Of a DNA stretch of 64,000 nt, positions 19,701 to 29,831 are shown in pieces; the stretch's first letter is position 1, and the number at the start of each line of letters is the position of its first letter. The stretch comes from Nitrosomonas ureae. GTDB lineage: Bacteria > Pseudomonadota > Gammaproteobacteria > Burkholderiales > Nitrosomonadaceae. The notes below the pieces were generated by a model. That model did not search any database. It worked only from the letters and a program-made list of their open reading frames with translations, and was not told where the DNA came from. The stretch lies in contig NZ_FNUX01000003.1 in assembly GCF_900108305.1 (NCBI RefSeq), positions 62,001 through 126,000 of the forward strand. Direction: 5' to 3'. Made by a program: the position numbers and the translations under genes.

Positions 19701-21095
19701 ATGATAGTACGTACACGATTTGCACCCAGCCCTACCGGTTATCTCCACATTGGCGGTGCGCGCACCGCGCTTTTCTCCTGGGCTTATGCACGCAAGCACG
19801 GCGGGCAGTTCATTCTGCGCATTGAAGACACTGATCTGGAACGCTCAACCCAACAGTCGATACAAGCGATTCTTGACGGCATGGCATGGTTGGGGTTGGA
19901 TTACGATGAAGGACCGTTCTATCAGATGCAACGGCTAGCGCGCTATCATGAAGTAGCCGAACAATTACTGGAAAATAATCAGGCCTATTATTGCTACGCC
20001 ACCAGGGAAGAGCTGGAAAACATGCGTGAGCAGCAATTGGCTGCCGGCCTGAAACCCCGCTATGACGGACGCTGGCGTGATTCCCGAAAAACCCCGCCGA
20101 CTGACGTAAAACCGGTGATCCGGCTGAAAAATCCATTAGAAGGCCATGTTACATTCAACGATCAGATCAAGGGGAAGATTACGGTCGCCAACACTGAACT
20201 GGATGACTTGGTGTTACTGCGCAGCGATGGCGTGCCGACTTATAATTTCAGCGTCGTGATCGACGATCTGGATATGAATATCACTCATGTGATACGCGGC
20301 GATGATCATGTCAACAATACCCCGCGCCAAATTAACATTCTTAAAGCCCTGAATGCGCCGTTACCCCAATATGCGCACGTTCCAATGATTCTGGGCGCGA
20401 ACGGTGAGCGTCTGTCCAAGCGTCATGGCGCCGTCTCGGTGATCCAATACCGTGAAGACGGTTATTTACCCGAAGCCTTGCTGAATTATCTGGCCCGACT
20501 GGGATGGTCGCACGGGGATGAAGAAATTTTCAGCCGCGAGCAACTAGTCGAATGGTTCGATTTAGCCGCAATCAGCCGCTCCCCGGCTAAATTCAATCCG
20601 GAGAAACTGCACTGGATCAACCAGCAATATCTCAAAGCCACTGATAATGCGTGTTTAGCCGAATTGGTCACACCTTTTCTTGCAAAAAACCATTGTCAAA
20701 TTGATGGCGGCCCCGACTTAGCGCTGGTTGTCGATTTACTCAAGGAAAGAGTCAATACCATCGAAGAATTGGCCGATGCGGCGGTGTATTTTTATCGTCC
20801 GCTGGAACCCGCCGATGAACTGAGAGCGCAACACTTAACCGCGGAAGCAAAGCCGATCATGATCGGCCTGCTGGAAAAATTCCATCACATTGAATGGACG
20901 CGCGAATCGATTCATCAGGAAATAAAAGCTGTAGTCAAGGAGCACGACGTTAAATTTCCGAAAATTGCGATGCCGTTGCGCGTCATGGTAACCGGAGAGA
21001 TTCACACGCCTTCCATCGATGCAGTACTGGCGCTGCTCGGACGCGAAGAAACGCTCACCCGCATGAACAGCCATCTTGGCAATTTTCAGGATTGA
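19701..21095 (+). CDS. gltX: glutamyl-tRNA synthetase
   Basis: A 464-residue class I aminoacyl-tRNA synthetase that charges tRNA-Glu. It has the HIGH-type motif in PTGYLHIGGARTALF (about residues 10-24), the Glu-recognition segment RIEDTDLERS, and the KMSKS-type motif GERLSKRHGAVSV (about 234-246). Length is normal for bacterial GltX. It is followed on the same strand, after about 50 bp, by tRNA-Ala and tRNA-Glu(TTC), so the enzyme and one of its substrates may share a transcript. Confidence 0.97.
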   Translation: MIVRTRFAPSPTGYLHIGGARTALFSWAYARKHGGQFILRIEDTDLERSTQQSIQAILDGMAWLGLDYDEGPFYQMQRLARYHEVAEQLLENNQAYYCYATREELENMREQQLAAGLKPRYDGRWRDSRKTPPTDVKPVIRLKNPLEGHVTFNDQIKGKITVANTELDDLVLLRSDGVPTYNFSVVIDDLDMNITHVIRGDDHVNNTPRQINILKALNAPLPQYAHVPMILGANGERLSKRHGAVSVIQYREDGYLPEALLNYLARLGWSHGDEEIFSREQLVEWFDLAAISRSPAKFNPEKLHWINQQYLKATDNACLAELVTPFLAKNHCQIDGGPDLALVVDLLKERVNTIEELADAAVYFYRPLEPADELRAQHLTAEAKPIMIGLLEKFHHIEWTRESIHQEIKAVVKEHDVKFPKIAMPLRVMVTGEIHTPSIDAVLALLGREETLTRMNSHLGNFQD

Positions 21096-21148
21096 TCTTT
21101 TCTTTACAATGAATCAAGGCATCAGTATAATCCCCCTTCCTTTGCTCA

Positions 21149-21224
<76 letters not shown>

Positions 21225-21262
21225 GTTAATTTTAGCAACGCGAAGCTGTACCGACATAACAT

Positions 21263-21338
21263 GTCCCCATCGTCTAGAGGCCTAGGACATCGCCCTTTCA
21301 CGGCGGTAACAGGGGTTCGAATCCCCTTGGGGACGCCA
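21263..21338 (+). tRNA. tRNA-Glu (anticodon TTC)
   Basis: A 76-nt tRNA with encoded CCA. The acceptor stem GTCCCCA pairs perfectly with TGGGGAC, the anticodon loop CTTTCAC carries TTC, and the T-arm has GGGGTTCGAATCCCC. It is downstream of gltX on the same strand. Confidence 0.96.
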
Positions 21339-21348
21339 AAAAACAGAT

Positions 21349-21373
21349 ACTTAAACAAATTTAAGTCTTTTTG
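21349..21373 (+). terminator. possible weak terminator after tRNA-Glu
   Basis: A 7-bp AT-rich hairpin, ACTTAAA (21349-21355) and TTTAAGT (21360-21366) with a CAAA loop, is followed by CTTTTTG. It is correctly placed 10 bp beyond the tRNA. The stem is weak, so the call is tentative. Confidence 0.4.
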
Positions 21374-21802
21374 TTTCTTCCGTGCATAATCTATGTGTAC
21401 TCTGTAAATATATTTTGAAGACAACGTCGAAGTTGGAGCCGTAAAAATCTTATCACTGGAATGGCTACGCCAATACATGAATAAGCGGTAGCCTGATGGA
21501 TAGCCGATGAAGTGAATTGTGTTTTATCTCTTTCACTTAGGTCGCCCGCGCTGACGGTATAACCTGCTCTTCTCTTATATGTGCCCGACGTTATTAAATT
21601 ATTTCATACCTTCTTGAAATAGAAAAACAGGCATGCTCTCTTAAAACGTGCTGAATCTTTCCTCCTAAATCTATTCAATGTTTGTAATCGCACGGATGCG
21701 ATATTCATATGCCATCATAATTACTTCCGATTATAACTAATGAGTGATTCATTTCCTGGGTTCGGAAAATCATTCAGACAACGCTAACAGGAGGATCAGT
21801 AT
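21374..21802. other. gene-free interval upstream of the ADP-ribosylglycohydrolase gene
   Basis: About 430 bp without a supported gene. Near 21429-21490 a short plus-strand frame ends in LSLEWLRQYMNKR and a stop; it might be a gene remnant, but it is too short to assign. The last ~60 bp carry the ribosome-binding site of the next gene (AGGAGG). Confidence 0.45.
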
Positions 21803-22930
21803 ATGCTCGGCTCTTCTAATCAAGACTCTGCCACTCGGGATCGTGCAGCGGGCGCTATTATGGGCGCCTTCGTTGGGGATGCATTAAGTCTCGGCCCTCA
21901 TTGGTATTATGACCTGACGGCGCTCCGTCGGGACTACGGCGATTGGATCACGACCTATACCGACCCCAAGCCCGGCCGCTACCATTGTGATCTCAAAGCG
22001 GGGCAACTTTCCCAGGGAGGCATTATTCTCCGCCTGATGCTGCGTTCCCTCATCGAGCGCGGCGGCTATGATGAAGCGGACTTCTGCCGGCGCATGGACG
22101 ATGAAATATTTCCGTTGCTCAATGGCATGCCTGTGAACGGGCCGGGCGGATACACTCAGCAGTCGATTCGCGATGCTTGGCGCAAACGTGTCCAGCAAAA
22201 TCTGCCTTGGGGAGTAGAAACGGGGGGACCAGCGGACACCACCGAAGGGATAGGAAGAACACTCGCCTTGGCAGTACGCTACGCCTTTCAACCGCGGGAA
22301 ATGGCGGACGCCATTTCTAGCAACACACGCCTCACCCAGCGCGACGATACCGTTGTTGCTCTTACGGTCGCATACGGGGCGGTGCTGGGACTTCTGGTAC
22401 AGGGTGACAAGCTCGACGACCATATTTCCGGCAAGCTCATGCGGCTGGCAAGGGCGAGAAAACTGCCCTTCCATACAATGGCGCATACCGACTTGCAACC
22501 GCCGCGGAAGGATCGTCCATTGGAAAGTGGTTTTTTTATCTCGCCAGACGCCCTGCTCACCCCTTCCTATGTCGCGGGTGCCGCTATGGATCCCGATGTT
22601 CGCATAGAGCCTGCCTGGAAAGTCTCCTCCGTTTATGGTATGACCTGCGCTATATATCACCAACTTCCCGCCGCCTATCATCTTGCAGCCCGCTTTTCGA
22701 ACGATTTCGAAACGGCAGTACTCCACGCTGTAAATGGCGGCGGTGAAAATCAGGCGCGCGCTGTTCTGACCGGAGCACTCGTCGGAGCTCAAACCGGGTT
22801 ATCCGGTATACCCAGGCGCTTCCTGGAAGGCCTCGATGAAACCGACATATTGCAGCGCCTTGCGCAGGATGTGGCCTCAAAAGTAGGAGTTTCAGTTGTC
22901 GCCGATGGAGCAAAGAATCAGGAATATTGA
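21803..22930 (+). CDS. ADP-ribosylglycohydrolase family protein
   Basis: A 375-residue protein of the ADP-ribosylglycohydrolase (DraG/ARH-like) superfamily, which removes ADP-ribose from proteins or small molecules using a bimetal site. The opening RAAGAIMGAFVGDALSLGPHW is the family's typical first helix and acidic metal-binding segment. TQRDDTVVALTVAYGAVLG and AVNGGGENQARAVLTGALVGA match the later metal-ligand blocks, although the last has NGGGEN where NGGDTD-like ligands are common, so metal binding may differ. The start has a strong AGGAGG. It is convergent with the pyruvate oxidase-like gene (13 bp apart). No DraT-like partner is visible. Confidence 0.82.
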   Translation: MLGSSNQDSATRDRAAGAIMGAFVGDALSLGPHWYYDLTALRRDYGDWITTYTDPKPGRYHCDLKAGQLSQGGIILRLMLRSLIERGGYDEADFCRRMDDEIFPLLNGMPVNGPGGYTQQSIRDAWRKRVQQNLPWGVETGGPADTTEGIGRTLALAVRYAFQPREMADAISSNTRLTQRDDTVVALTVAYGAVLGLLVQGDKLDDHISGKLMRLARARKLPFHTMAHTDLQPPRKDRPLESGFFISPDALLTPSYVAGAAMDPDVRIEPAWKVSSVYGMTCAIYHQLPAAYHLAARFSNDFETAVLHAVNGGGENQARAVLTGALVGAQTGLSGIPRRFLEGLDETDILQRLAQDVASKVGVSVVADGAKNQEY

Positions 22931-22943
22931 TTTAATTAGCATG

Positions 22944-24674
22944 TCACAGGTCTCGGATATATTTGATATTTGTCCTAAATGCATCCCAGACTTCGTCCAT
23001 CCGGCCTCCCAACGCCAGCTTGGCTTGAGATTGTATATAACGGGACATTACGCCGACCGAAGTGTGCGGTGGCAAAGTCGGCACATGTGGGTTAGTGAAC
23101 ACATTCACCAGTGCCGGACCGTTATGCAGCAGGGCTTGTTGAAGAACATTCTCAAGCTCATCGGGATGAGTGACCGAATAGCCTCGGATACCGCAAGCTT
23201 CCGCCACCCGCGCAAAATCCGGATTGATCATTTTAGTCTGCCAGTCGGGCAAGCCCGCAACCTGCATTTCCAGTTCGACCATTCCCAAACTGCGGTTATT
23301 GAAAACAATCAGCTTTATCGGCAGTTTATATTGGGCAATAGTCATCAGATCTCCCATAAGCATCGAAATACCCCCGTCTCCACAAAATGCGATGACTTGG
23401 CGTCCGGGCGAGTGTAATGCGGCGCCGATTGATTGCGGCATCGCATTGGCCATCGATCCGTGAGAAAAACTACCCATCAATGTGCGCTTTCCGGTACCGT
23501 GCAAATAACGTGCCGCCCATACGGTACTCATGCCGGTATCGGCGGTGAAAATGGCATCGACATCGGCTAGCCGATCAATCAACGCGGCCACAAACTCAGG
23601 CTTAATCAAGTTTTCCTCCCCCGGATCAGCAGCATGCACGCGGAGATCTTCTTCCACTTCGACATAATCCGCCTGACAGGCATTTAGAAAACCAGCGTCG
23701 GTCTTGGGATTAATTAATGGCGACAACTTTAATAACGTGGGGCCGATATCACCGCACAGACCCATGTGCAATGCAACACGCCGCCCCAGCCGTTCCGGCT
23801 TGTTGTCGATTTGTACGATGTTGACCGAGCTATCGAGAAATTCCTTCCAAGGAAAATCGCTGCCGAGCATGAGCAACAGCTTGCCCCCGGTGATGGCGCG
23901 AGCGCCGGCCTTGTTGCCGAGCAAACCCGTCAATCCCACAGCGTAAGGATTTTCATATTCCAACATCATCTTGGCTTTAAGCGTATAAGCCATTGGAGCT
24001 TTGAGAAGACGAGCCAGCTCAATCACCTCTGAACGGGCATCGGCACAACCAACGCCTGCATAAATGCCAATGTTCTGAGAACTATTAATCAATTCCGCCA
24101 ATAGCTGAATCTCAGCGTCAGAAGGGGTCAACACCGGCTGTGGCCGGTACAAATCGGCACATAGTGCGTCATCATCGGCGTTGCATGTCATCAAATCCCC
24201 GGGAAAAGCACACACGCCTACACCCTTACGATTCCATGCATGCTGAAGCGCCTGCTGCAACATTCGCGGCAATTGCTGCGGTGTCGTCGCTACCTCATTG
24301 TAATAACTGCATCCGTCGAACATGTGCAGATCGGTGGATTGAAAGCTTTCAGTTCCGTAATCCTCGGAGGTAATGGTCGAGGTCAGGGCCAACACGGGTG
24401 CACCCCAGCGATGAGCATCGTAAAGACCATTGATGAGGTGGACATGCCCCGGCCCGGAACTGCCAGCACAACAACCCATCCCACCCAGCACGCTCTCAGC
24501 CATCGCTGCATAGGCGCCAACTTCCTCATGACGAACGTGAATCCAATCCATATTGCCATCCCGCCGCAAAGCATCGTTGAAAAAATTCAGGCTATCGCCA
24601 GTGACGCCATAAATGCGACGGATACCGGCCGCTTTTAGCATTTCGACCAATTGTTCGGCAACGGTACGATTCAT
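22944..24674 (-). CDS. pyruvate oxidase-like thiamine diphosphate enzyme
   Basis: A 576-residue TPP-dependent enzyme closest in layout to pyruvate:quinone oxidoreductase (PoxB). The N-terminal PYR domain has the catalytic Glu in VRHEEVGAYAA; the central FAD/nucleotide-binding-like domain is at about 190-330 (GIYAGVGCADA, LLMLGSDFPW); the C-terminal PP domain has the TPP motif GDGGISMLMGD followed by KLIVFNN. PoxB decarboxylates pyruvate to acetate and passes electrons to quinone at the membrane. Related acetolactate synthases and sulfoacetaldehyde enzymes share this layout, so the substrate is inferred. It appears monocistronic. Confidence 0.8.
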   Translation of the reverse strand: MNRTVAEQLVEMLKAAGIRRIYGVTGDSLNFFNDALRRDGNMDWIHVRHEEVGAYAAMAESVLGGMGCCAGSSGPGHVHLINGLYDAHRWGAPVLALTSTITSEDYGTESFQSTDLHMFDGCSYYNEVATTPQQLPRMLQQALQHAWNRKGVGVCAFPGDLMTCNADDDALCADLYRPQPVLTPSDAEIQLLAELINSSQNIGIYAGVGCADARSEVIELARLLKAPMAYTLKAKMMLEYENPYAVGLTGLLGNKAGARAITGGKLLLMLGSDFPWKEFLDSSVNIVQIDNKPERLGRRVALHMGLCGDIGPTLLKLSPLINPKTDAGFLNACQADYVEVEEDLRVHAADPGEENLIKPEFVAALIDRLADVDAIFTADTGMSTVWAARYLHGTGKRTLMGSFSHGSMANAMPQSIGAALHSPGRQVIAFCGDGGISMLMGDLMTIAQYKLPIKLIVFNNRSLGMVELEMQVAGLPDWQTKMINPDFARVAEACGIRGYSVTHPDELENVLQQALLHNGPALVNVFTNPHVPTLPPHTSVGVMSRYIQSQAKLALGGRMDEVWDAFRTNIKYIRDL

Positions 24675-25049
24675 GGGATTCTCCTAAATGTTTAAGTGCG
24701 ATGAATTCAAACAGAGAAATATCTAAATAGGCAGGATGCTCCCGCCTGATGTTTGTTAAATAGGAACTTTTCAGAAAGTAATATTAATTACTCATGCCCC
24801 GGCTCTAACAAATCCTTTACAGAAACGAGCAGTAAGTGAGTACATTTGCAATGCTCGTGCTTGCACTTGAATATCTACCTATCCAATACTTATATGGGGA
24901 TAGATATTAAAACAAAGGCATTCGAATTTCCGTTCGTTATCGTACATAACCTCTGCCGTCAAATCCATTCTTAAACATACGCTTAATCAGGATGATAAGA
25001 AGCTGAATCTCACATACCCCCCAACAACAATCAATAGCTTTATGGCTGT
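24675..25049. other. gene-free interval upstream of the pyruvate oxidase-like gene
   Basis: About 375 bp with no supported ORF. It must contain the promoter of the oxidase gene and the 3' region of the small membrane protein gene. I saw only a short AT palindrome (AGTAAT...ATTACT near 24776) and no clear terminator. Confidence 0.5.
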
Positions 25050-25520
25050 TTATTGCCGGGATAAAACCTTGTACACACCTGCAGCAGAAACACCGAACGC
25101 TATATGAGCAGCGACTGTAATCCAATCCCGCGTATCAACAAACCACGGGAAAATCATGACAAAACCGTACATATTCATGAGGAACAATCCCAGACCATAT
25201 AAACCACCAGCGATCAGTGAGTTTGTTATGTCAATACAGTGAATCAGCCAGGAAAGGATAATCGCGTAAGCGATGGAAAGACCGAAGTGAAGCAATGCTG
25301 CGATGAACATTACATACCAATCGAGGGTTGCTGGAGGTGGCAAAACTCCCTCCCCCAAAATGATCGCGGCCGCAAACCGTGCATCACGATACAAAATCGA
25401 AGGTAGCTCATCCCAGAATAACCACCACAAAAGTATCTGTGCGACGGTTGAGAATATTCCCGCAGCTATTCCTGCATAAAACGCAGGCCACCAGAATTTA
25501 TACGACTGATCTCGCACCAT
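25050..25520 (-). CDS. small four-helix membrane protein, function unknown
   Basis: A 156-residue integral membrane protein I do not recognise by function. Four hydrophobic segments are visible: about 10-35 (WWPAFYAGIAAGIFSTVAQI), 68-92 (WYVMFIAALLHFGLSIAYAI), 99-125 (SLIAGGLYGLGLFLMNMYGF) and 133-152 (WITVAAHIAFGVSAAGVYKV). The loops contain few charges. The start ATG lies just after the promoter region facing the decarboxylase gene. There is no operon partner. It is a plausible real gene because of consistent hydrophobic segments and a normal basic N-terminus. Confidence 0.65.
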   Translation of the reverse strand: MVRDQSYKFWWPAFYAGIAAGIFSTVAQILLWWLFWDELPSILYRDARFAAAIILGEGVLPPPATLDWYVMFIAALLHFGLSIAYAIILSWLIHCIDITNSLIAGGLYGLGLFLMNMYGFVMIFPWFVDTRDWITVAAHIAFGVSAAGVYKVLSRQ

Positions 25521-25661
25521 TTTGATATTAATCCAATCATTTCAGAATGATCATTGCATTCTCGTAACTACAAGATATAGGAACAAGCGGCAGGAGATTA
25601 CGAAATCGACAGAAATTTTTCATAACCGCTAGCACAAGCAGAAAGGGCGAAGTTGCTTATG

Positions 25662-25711
25662 GCCAGCACAATTTACGCAGCGATAGTATGCAAATCTTCT
25701 TGCAGCTTGAT
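25662..25711. repeat. diverged ~50-bp repeat, copy 1
   Basis: GCCAGCACAATT, ACGCAG and TATGCAAATCT occur here in the same order and spacing as at 38233-38282, with roughly three quarters of positions matching overall and one gap. The two copies are direct repeats that bracket the decarboxylase and the whole CRISPR-Cas locus. Confidence 0.55.
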
Positions 25712-25759
25712 TCCATGGACTCCAAATTAGACTACGCACTCACTATTTTCTATTTCTTA

Positions 25760-25817
25760 GGAAACGCTGATTAATTGGCTGCACGAGCGAATCACTTCGT
25801 TGCACTAGTACTCGCGC
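25760..25817. mobile_element. partial MITE copy (one end only)
   Basis: Starts with the MITE end GGAAACGCTGATTAATT after TTA and follows the element at 16458-16600 (in reverse complement) for about 58 bp, through GCTGCACGAGCGAATCACTT, to CTCGCGC. Similarity then stops, and no second inverted end is present. It looks like a truncated relic. Confidence 0.65.
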
Positions 25818-26055
25818 AGCCGGTGAACTGCCAAGATAGCTTGCTCCCCATTTATTATCGATATTTATTACCGCACTGACTAACTCTGATACTATAAAAC
25901 GGGATTAGAAATCCATTTTTTTCATATTGTTATGTTTATAATGCTAGAAATTTCCGGAATTGTCAGTTGCAACAACGGGCAGATACCCTGTAGGATCATC
26001 CGCTCTCGGCTACATAATACTCCCGAACACCCTAACTTGGAGAATCCATCTGCTC

Positions 26056-27228
26056 ATGTCCGACACAGCGATTACAGTTTACGATTATTTCGATGAATCC
26101 ACCTGGAGGCGAATTAAAGCCTTCTCCGACACGCGCGAAACACCCTTCCTGGTAGTAGATCTCGCGACGATTGATCGCCAATACGATGAAATGTCGCGGC
26201 ATTTTCCGTACGCGCGCACCTACTACGCGGTCAAAGCCAATCCGGCACCGCAAATCCTGACACTGCTCAAAGATAAAGGCGCATGCTTTGATATCGCATC
26301 GACATACGAACTCGACAAGGTGCTCGCACTGGGCGTGACACCCGATCGCATCAGCTTCGGCAATACGATCAAAAAAGCCAAGGACATCCGCACCTTCTAT
26401 CAGAAGGGAGTACGGATGTTCGCGACCGATTCCGAGGCAGATCTGCGCAACATTGCGAAAGCCGCGCCCGGTGCGCGCATCTACACCCGTATCCTGACAG
26501 AAGGCACTTTGACCGCTGACTGGCCGCTGTCGCGCAAATTCGGCTGCGAGAGTGACATGGCTATGGATTTGTTGATCCTCGCACGCGATCTCGGCCTCGA
26601 CCCTTATGGCGTATCGTTCCATGTCGGCTCACAACAACGTGAAATCGGCGCTTGGGATGCGGCGCTCGGTAAGGTAAAAGTAATCTTCAATCGCTTGTGG
26701 GAAGAAGATCGCATTAAGCTGAAGATGATCAACATGGGCGGCGGCTTCCCAGCCAACTATTTGCAACGCACGAACGAACTCTCGATCTACGCTGAAGAGA
26801 TTGCGCGATTCCTGCACGAAGATTTCCTGAATGACATGCCCGAAATCATCATCGAACCCGGCCGTTCAATGATTTCCAATGCTGGCGTGCTTGTCAGCGA
26901 AGTCGTGCTGATCTCGCGTAAATCACGTACAGCGCTGCATCGATGGATATACACCGACGTCGGGAAGTTTACCGGGCTGATCGAGACACTTGACGAATCA
27001 ATCAAGTATCCGATTTACACAGAGAAGAACGGCGAATTTGAGAACGCGATCATCGCCGGACCGACATGCGACAGTGCAGACATTATGTATGAAAACTATA
27101 AGTACGGCTTACCCTTGAATCTCGCAGCGGGAGATCGATTATATTGGCTGTCAACTGGCGCCTACACAACGACATACAGCTCAGTGGAGTTCAACGGGTT
27201 TCCGCCATTAAAGGATTACTACATTTAA
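26056..27228 (+). CDS. ornithine/lysine decarboxylase (fold type III, PLP)
   Basis: About 390 residues of the Orn/DAP/Arg decarboxylase family 2, the eukaryote-like ODC type found in many bacteria; it makes putrescine or cadaverine. The PLP lysine lies in TYYAVKANPAPQIL, then FHVGSQQ, INMGGGFPANY, IIEPGRSMISNAG and the active-site Cys in GPTCDSADIM. The start at 26056 fits the family length and has GGAG 14 nt upstream; the open frame to 25960 would add 32 unconserved residues. Ornithine versus lysine preference cannot be read safely. It is convergent with the CRISPR array. Confidence 0.88.
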   Translation: MSDTAITVYDYFDESTWRRIKAFSDTRETPFLVVDLATIDRQYDEMSRHFPYARTYYAVKANPAPQILTLLKDKGACFDIASTYELDKVLALGVTPDRISFGNTIKKAKDIRTFYQKGVRMFATDSEADLRNIAKAAPGARIYTRILTEGTLTADWPLSRKFGCESDMAMDLLILARDLGLDPYGVSFHVGSQQREIGAWDAALGKVKVIFNRLWEEDRIKLKMINMGGGFPANYLQRTNELSIYAEEIARFLHEDFLNDMPEIIIEPGRSMISNAGVLVSEVVLISRKSRTALHRWIYTDVGKFTGLIETLDESIKYPIYTEKNGEFENAIIAGPTCDSADIMYENYKYGLPLNLAAGDRLYWLSTGAYTTTYSSVEFNGFPPLKDYYI

Positions 27229-27300
27229 CCACCATAAACGCGGTAGTGAACTCTGATGTTAGGGCTTTACTCTCCCGGAGTGTTTACATGTGTTGACACT

Positions 27301-29831
27301 GAAACACCCCCACGAGCGTGGGGAAAACCAAGTCTCAGCGCACTCGGAAATCACGATTGAAGAAACACCCCCACGAGCGTGGGGAAAACGAATTCATCAT
27401 TTTTAAATCAAGCCCGGATGGAGAAACACCCCCACGAGCGTGGGGAAAACAGATACTAGGATCCTCCTGATGGGGCTGATACGGAAACACCCCCACGAGC
27501 GTGGGGAAAACAATCGTAATGCAAAGATTAAGCTCGAACATTGAGAAACACCCCCACGAGCGTGGGGAAAACGACCTTTACTTGCGATTCTTTCACGCCT
27601 AGAAGGAAACACCCCCACGAGCGTGGGGAAAACGGTCTATTTTTCCATATTAAATGACCTTGTTCAGAAACACCCCCACGAGCGTGGGGAAAACTCTAGC
27701 CAACGTTTGAAATTTTCGCATTGATGTAGAAACACCCCCACGAGCGTGGGGAAAACGCAGGCTCTCCTTTGGTATCAAATACGATCACGGAAACACCCCC
27801 ACGAGCGTGGGGAAAACATAATCATTGCAAAATTCCTATCAGATGGAATAGAAACACCCCCACGAGCGTGGGGAAAACCCACTTTGAGAGCATACTTCTC
27901 AACCAACGGCAGAAACACCCCCACGAGCGTGGGGAAAACCAGTTAAAAACGTAAATACCGACACCGGCGAAAGAAACACCCCCACGAGCGTGGGGAAAAC
28001 TTTATTCTGTAGCATTTCTTTTTCCATTCGATGGAAACACCCCCACGAGCGTGGGGAAAACCACCCGGCTTGATGTCAAACTCAACATCACAAAGAAACA
28101 CCCCCACGAGCGTGGGGAAAACGTAGTGATTCTTTGGAATCCCAGTCCGATGATGGAAACACCCCCACGAGCGTGGGGAAAACCTGATTTAATTATTGAA
28201 GGCAAAAAACGGCGTAGAAACACCCCCACGAGCGTGGGGAAAACCCAGAGGATTATCAAATCCCGACTTTATAGGTGGAAACACCCCCACGAGCGTGGGG
28301 AAAACGTAATTGCTACACGTTTTTATCTTAATGGCGTAGAAACACCCCCACGAGCGTGGGGAAAACCATGGCGAGCATATCCTTTTAACCCTTGCATTAG
28401 AAACACCCCCACGAGCGTGGGGAAAACAGATAGGTGCAGTCTCGGGAACATCGGCACATGGAAACACCCCCACGAGCGTGGGGAAAACGCAATCAAGAGC
28501 AAGCTCCCGGATCATTCAGTGGAAACACCCCCACGAGCGTGGGGAAAACGTCATCGCTTTGAAACCCGCGTCTAATACCGTAGAAACACCCCCACGAGCG
28601 TGGGGAAAACGATCACACAAACAGTTGACATGTACCTTGATTAGAAACACCCCCACGAGCGTGGGGAAAACCCATGACCGGCGATTATTCCACCATCGTG
28701 ATCTAGAAACACCCCCACGAGCGTGGGGAAAACATCATCTATAACATCCAATCGCAATTTGTTATAGAAACACCCCCACGAGCGTGGGGAAAACACCGGA
28801 CAAATCAATCGCGGTGTATCAATCTGGGAAACACCCCCACGAGCGTGGGGAAAACTTGGTCATGTAAGTGCTGCTGTGCCAGCAAGTGGAAACACCCCCA
28901 CGAGCGTGGGGAAAACTGCTATCAATTTGATTTTCTGGAGGCATGATTAGAAACACCCCCACGAGCGTGGGGAAAACTAAAGGTTGCGGCGCGGCGACTG
29001 TAACGCCGTCGAAACACCCCCACGAGCGTGGGGAAAACAACAAAGGACTCGCTAAATACTCAAGAAATAGGGAAACACCCCCACGAGCGTGGGGAAAACG
29101 CAAATCCGAATTGATGGCGATACGCTGTATCAGAAACACCCCCACGAGCGTGGGGAAAACAATCTGCCTTGTAACGTCCAAGTATCCACGAAAGAAACAC
29201 CCCCACGAGCGTGGGGAAAACCGTCTCTACTAGCACAGTTTCCTCAAGTCTGAAGAAACACCCCCACGAGCGTGGGGAAAACTAGCCTCATTAAGCCAAA
29301 GCGCGTAAAATCCGAGAAACACCCCCACGAGCGTGGGGAAAACTTTTGTTAAATAATAGTTGACAAGTCTATTTTAGAAACACCCCCACGAGCGTGGGGA
29401 AAACTTATAACCTAATCAGTAACATCCGTGTGACTGAGAAACACCCCCACGAGCGTGGGGAAAACACCCGGCAACTGTTTTTCTATCCCGGATATCTGGA
29501 AACACCCCCACGAGCGTGGGGAAAACGTGACATCTTGGCCACACTCCCATTTGAAGGAAGAAACACCCCCACGAGCGTGGGGAAAACAGATTGAAGTGAT
29601 AACGGATGGTGCGTTGAAAGGAAACACCCCCACGAGCGTGGGGAAAACAATCATTATATTAATGTTGCTATCAGCTTGATAGAAACACCCCCACGAGCGT
29701 GGGGAAAACATTACTTCACGTTCACTCATTTCCTTTGTCGTGGAAACACCCCCACGAGCGTGGGGAAAACTGGACATGCACATTGATTCCAGGCCATGGT
29801 ATGGAAACACCCCCACGAGCGTGGGGAAAAC
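27301..29831 (-). CRISPR. type I-E CRISPR array: 42 repeats, 41 spacers
   Basis: Forty-two repeats of 28 nt, every one identical as far as I can read, at a 61-bp period. Thirty-nine spacers are 33 nt; two (27695-27728 and 28672-28705) are 34 nt. On the minus strand the repeat reads GTTTT, stem CCCCAC, loop GCTC, stem GTGGGG, tail GTGTTTC. This puts the hairpin at positions 6-11/16-21, the same register as the E. coli type I-E repeat, with a 7-nt tail that becomes the crRNA 5' handle together with one following base. That base is T (25), C (15) or G (1). Transcription is therefore on the minus strand, away from cas2, with the oldest spacers near 27301. No spacer is duplicated by eye. Confidence 0.98.

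Larger units (their letters stand above)
25521..26055. other. intergenic region with two repeat remnants
   Basis: About 535 bp divergent region between the small membrane protein and the decarboxylase gene. It holds a partial MITE copy (25760-25817) and a diverged ~50-bp repeat (25662-25711) that also occurs beyond cas3. It contains no supported gene; the frame in front of the decarboxylase ATG is open but lacks family similarity. Confidence 0.55.

Noticed and set aside
24675..25049. Riboswitch or T-box search in long upstream regions of the window
   Set aside because: No recognisable conserved riboswitch cores were found by eye in any of the gene-free intervals.
27335..29816. Many ORFs with repeating HPHERGEN, TPPRAWGK and TSVGKT or VFPTLVGVF
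   Set aside because: They are translations of the CRISPR repeat in its three frames.
27301..29831. Plus-strand transcription of the array
   Set aside because: On the plus strand the hairpin is followed by only five bases and sits out of register with type I-E repeats; the minus strand fits register, leader and boxA.
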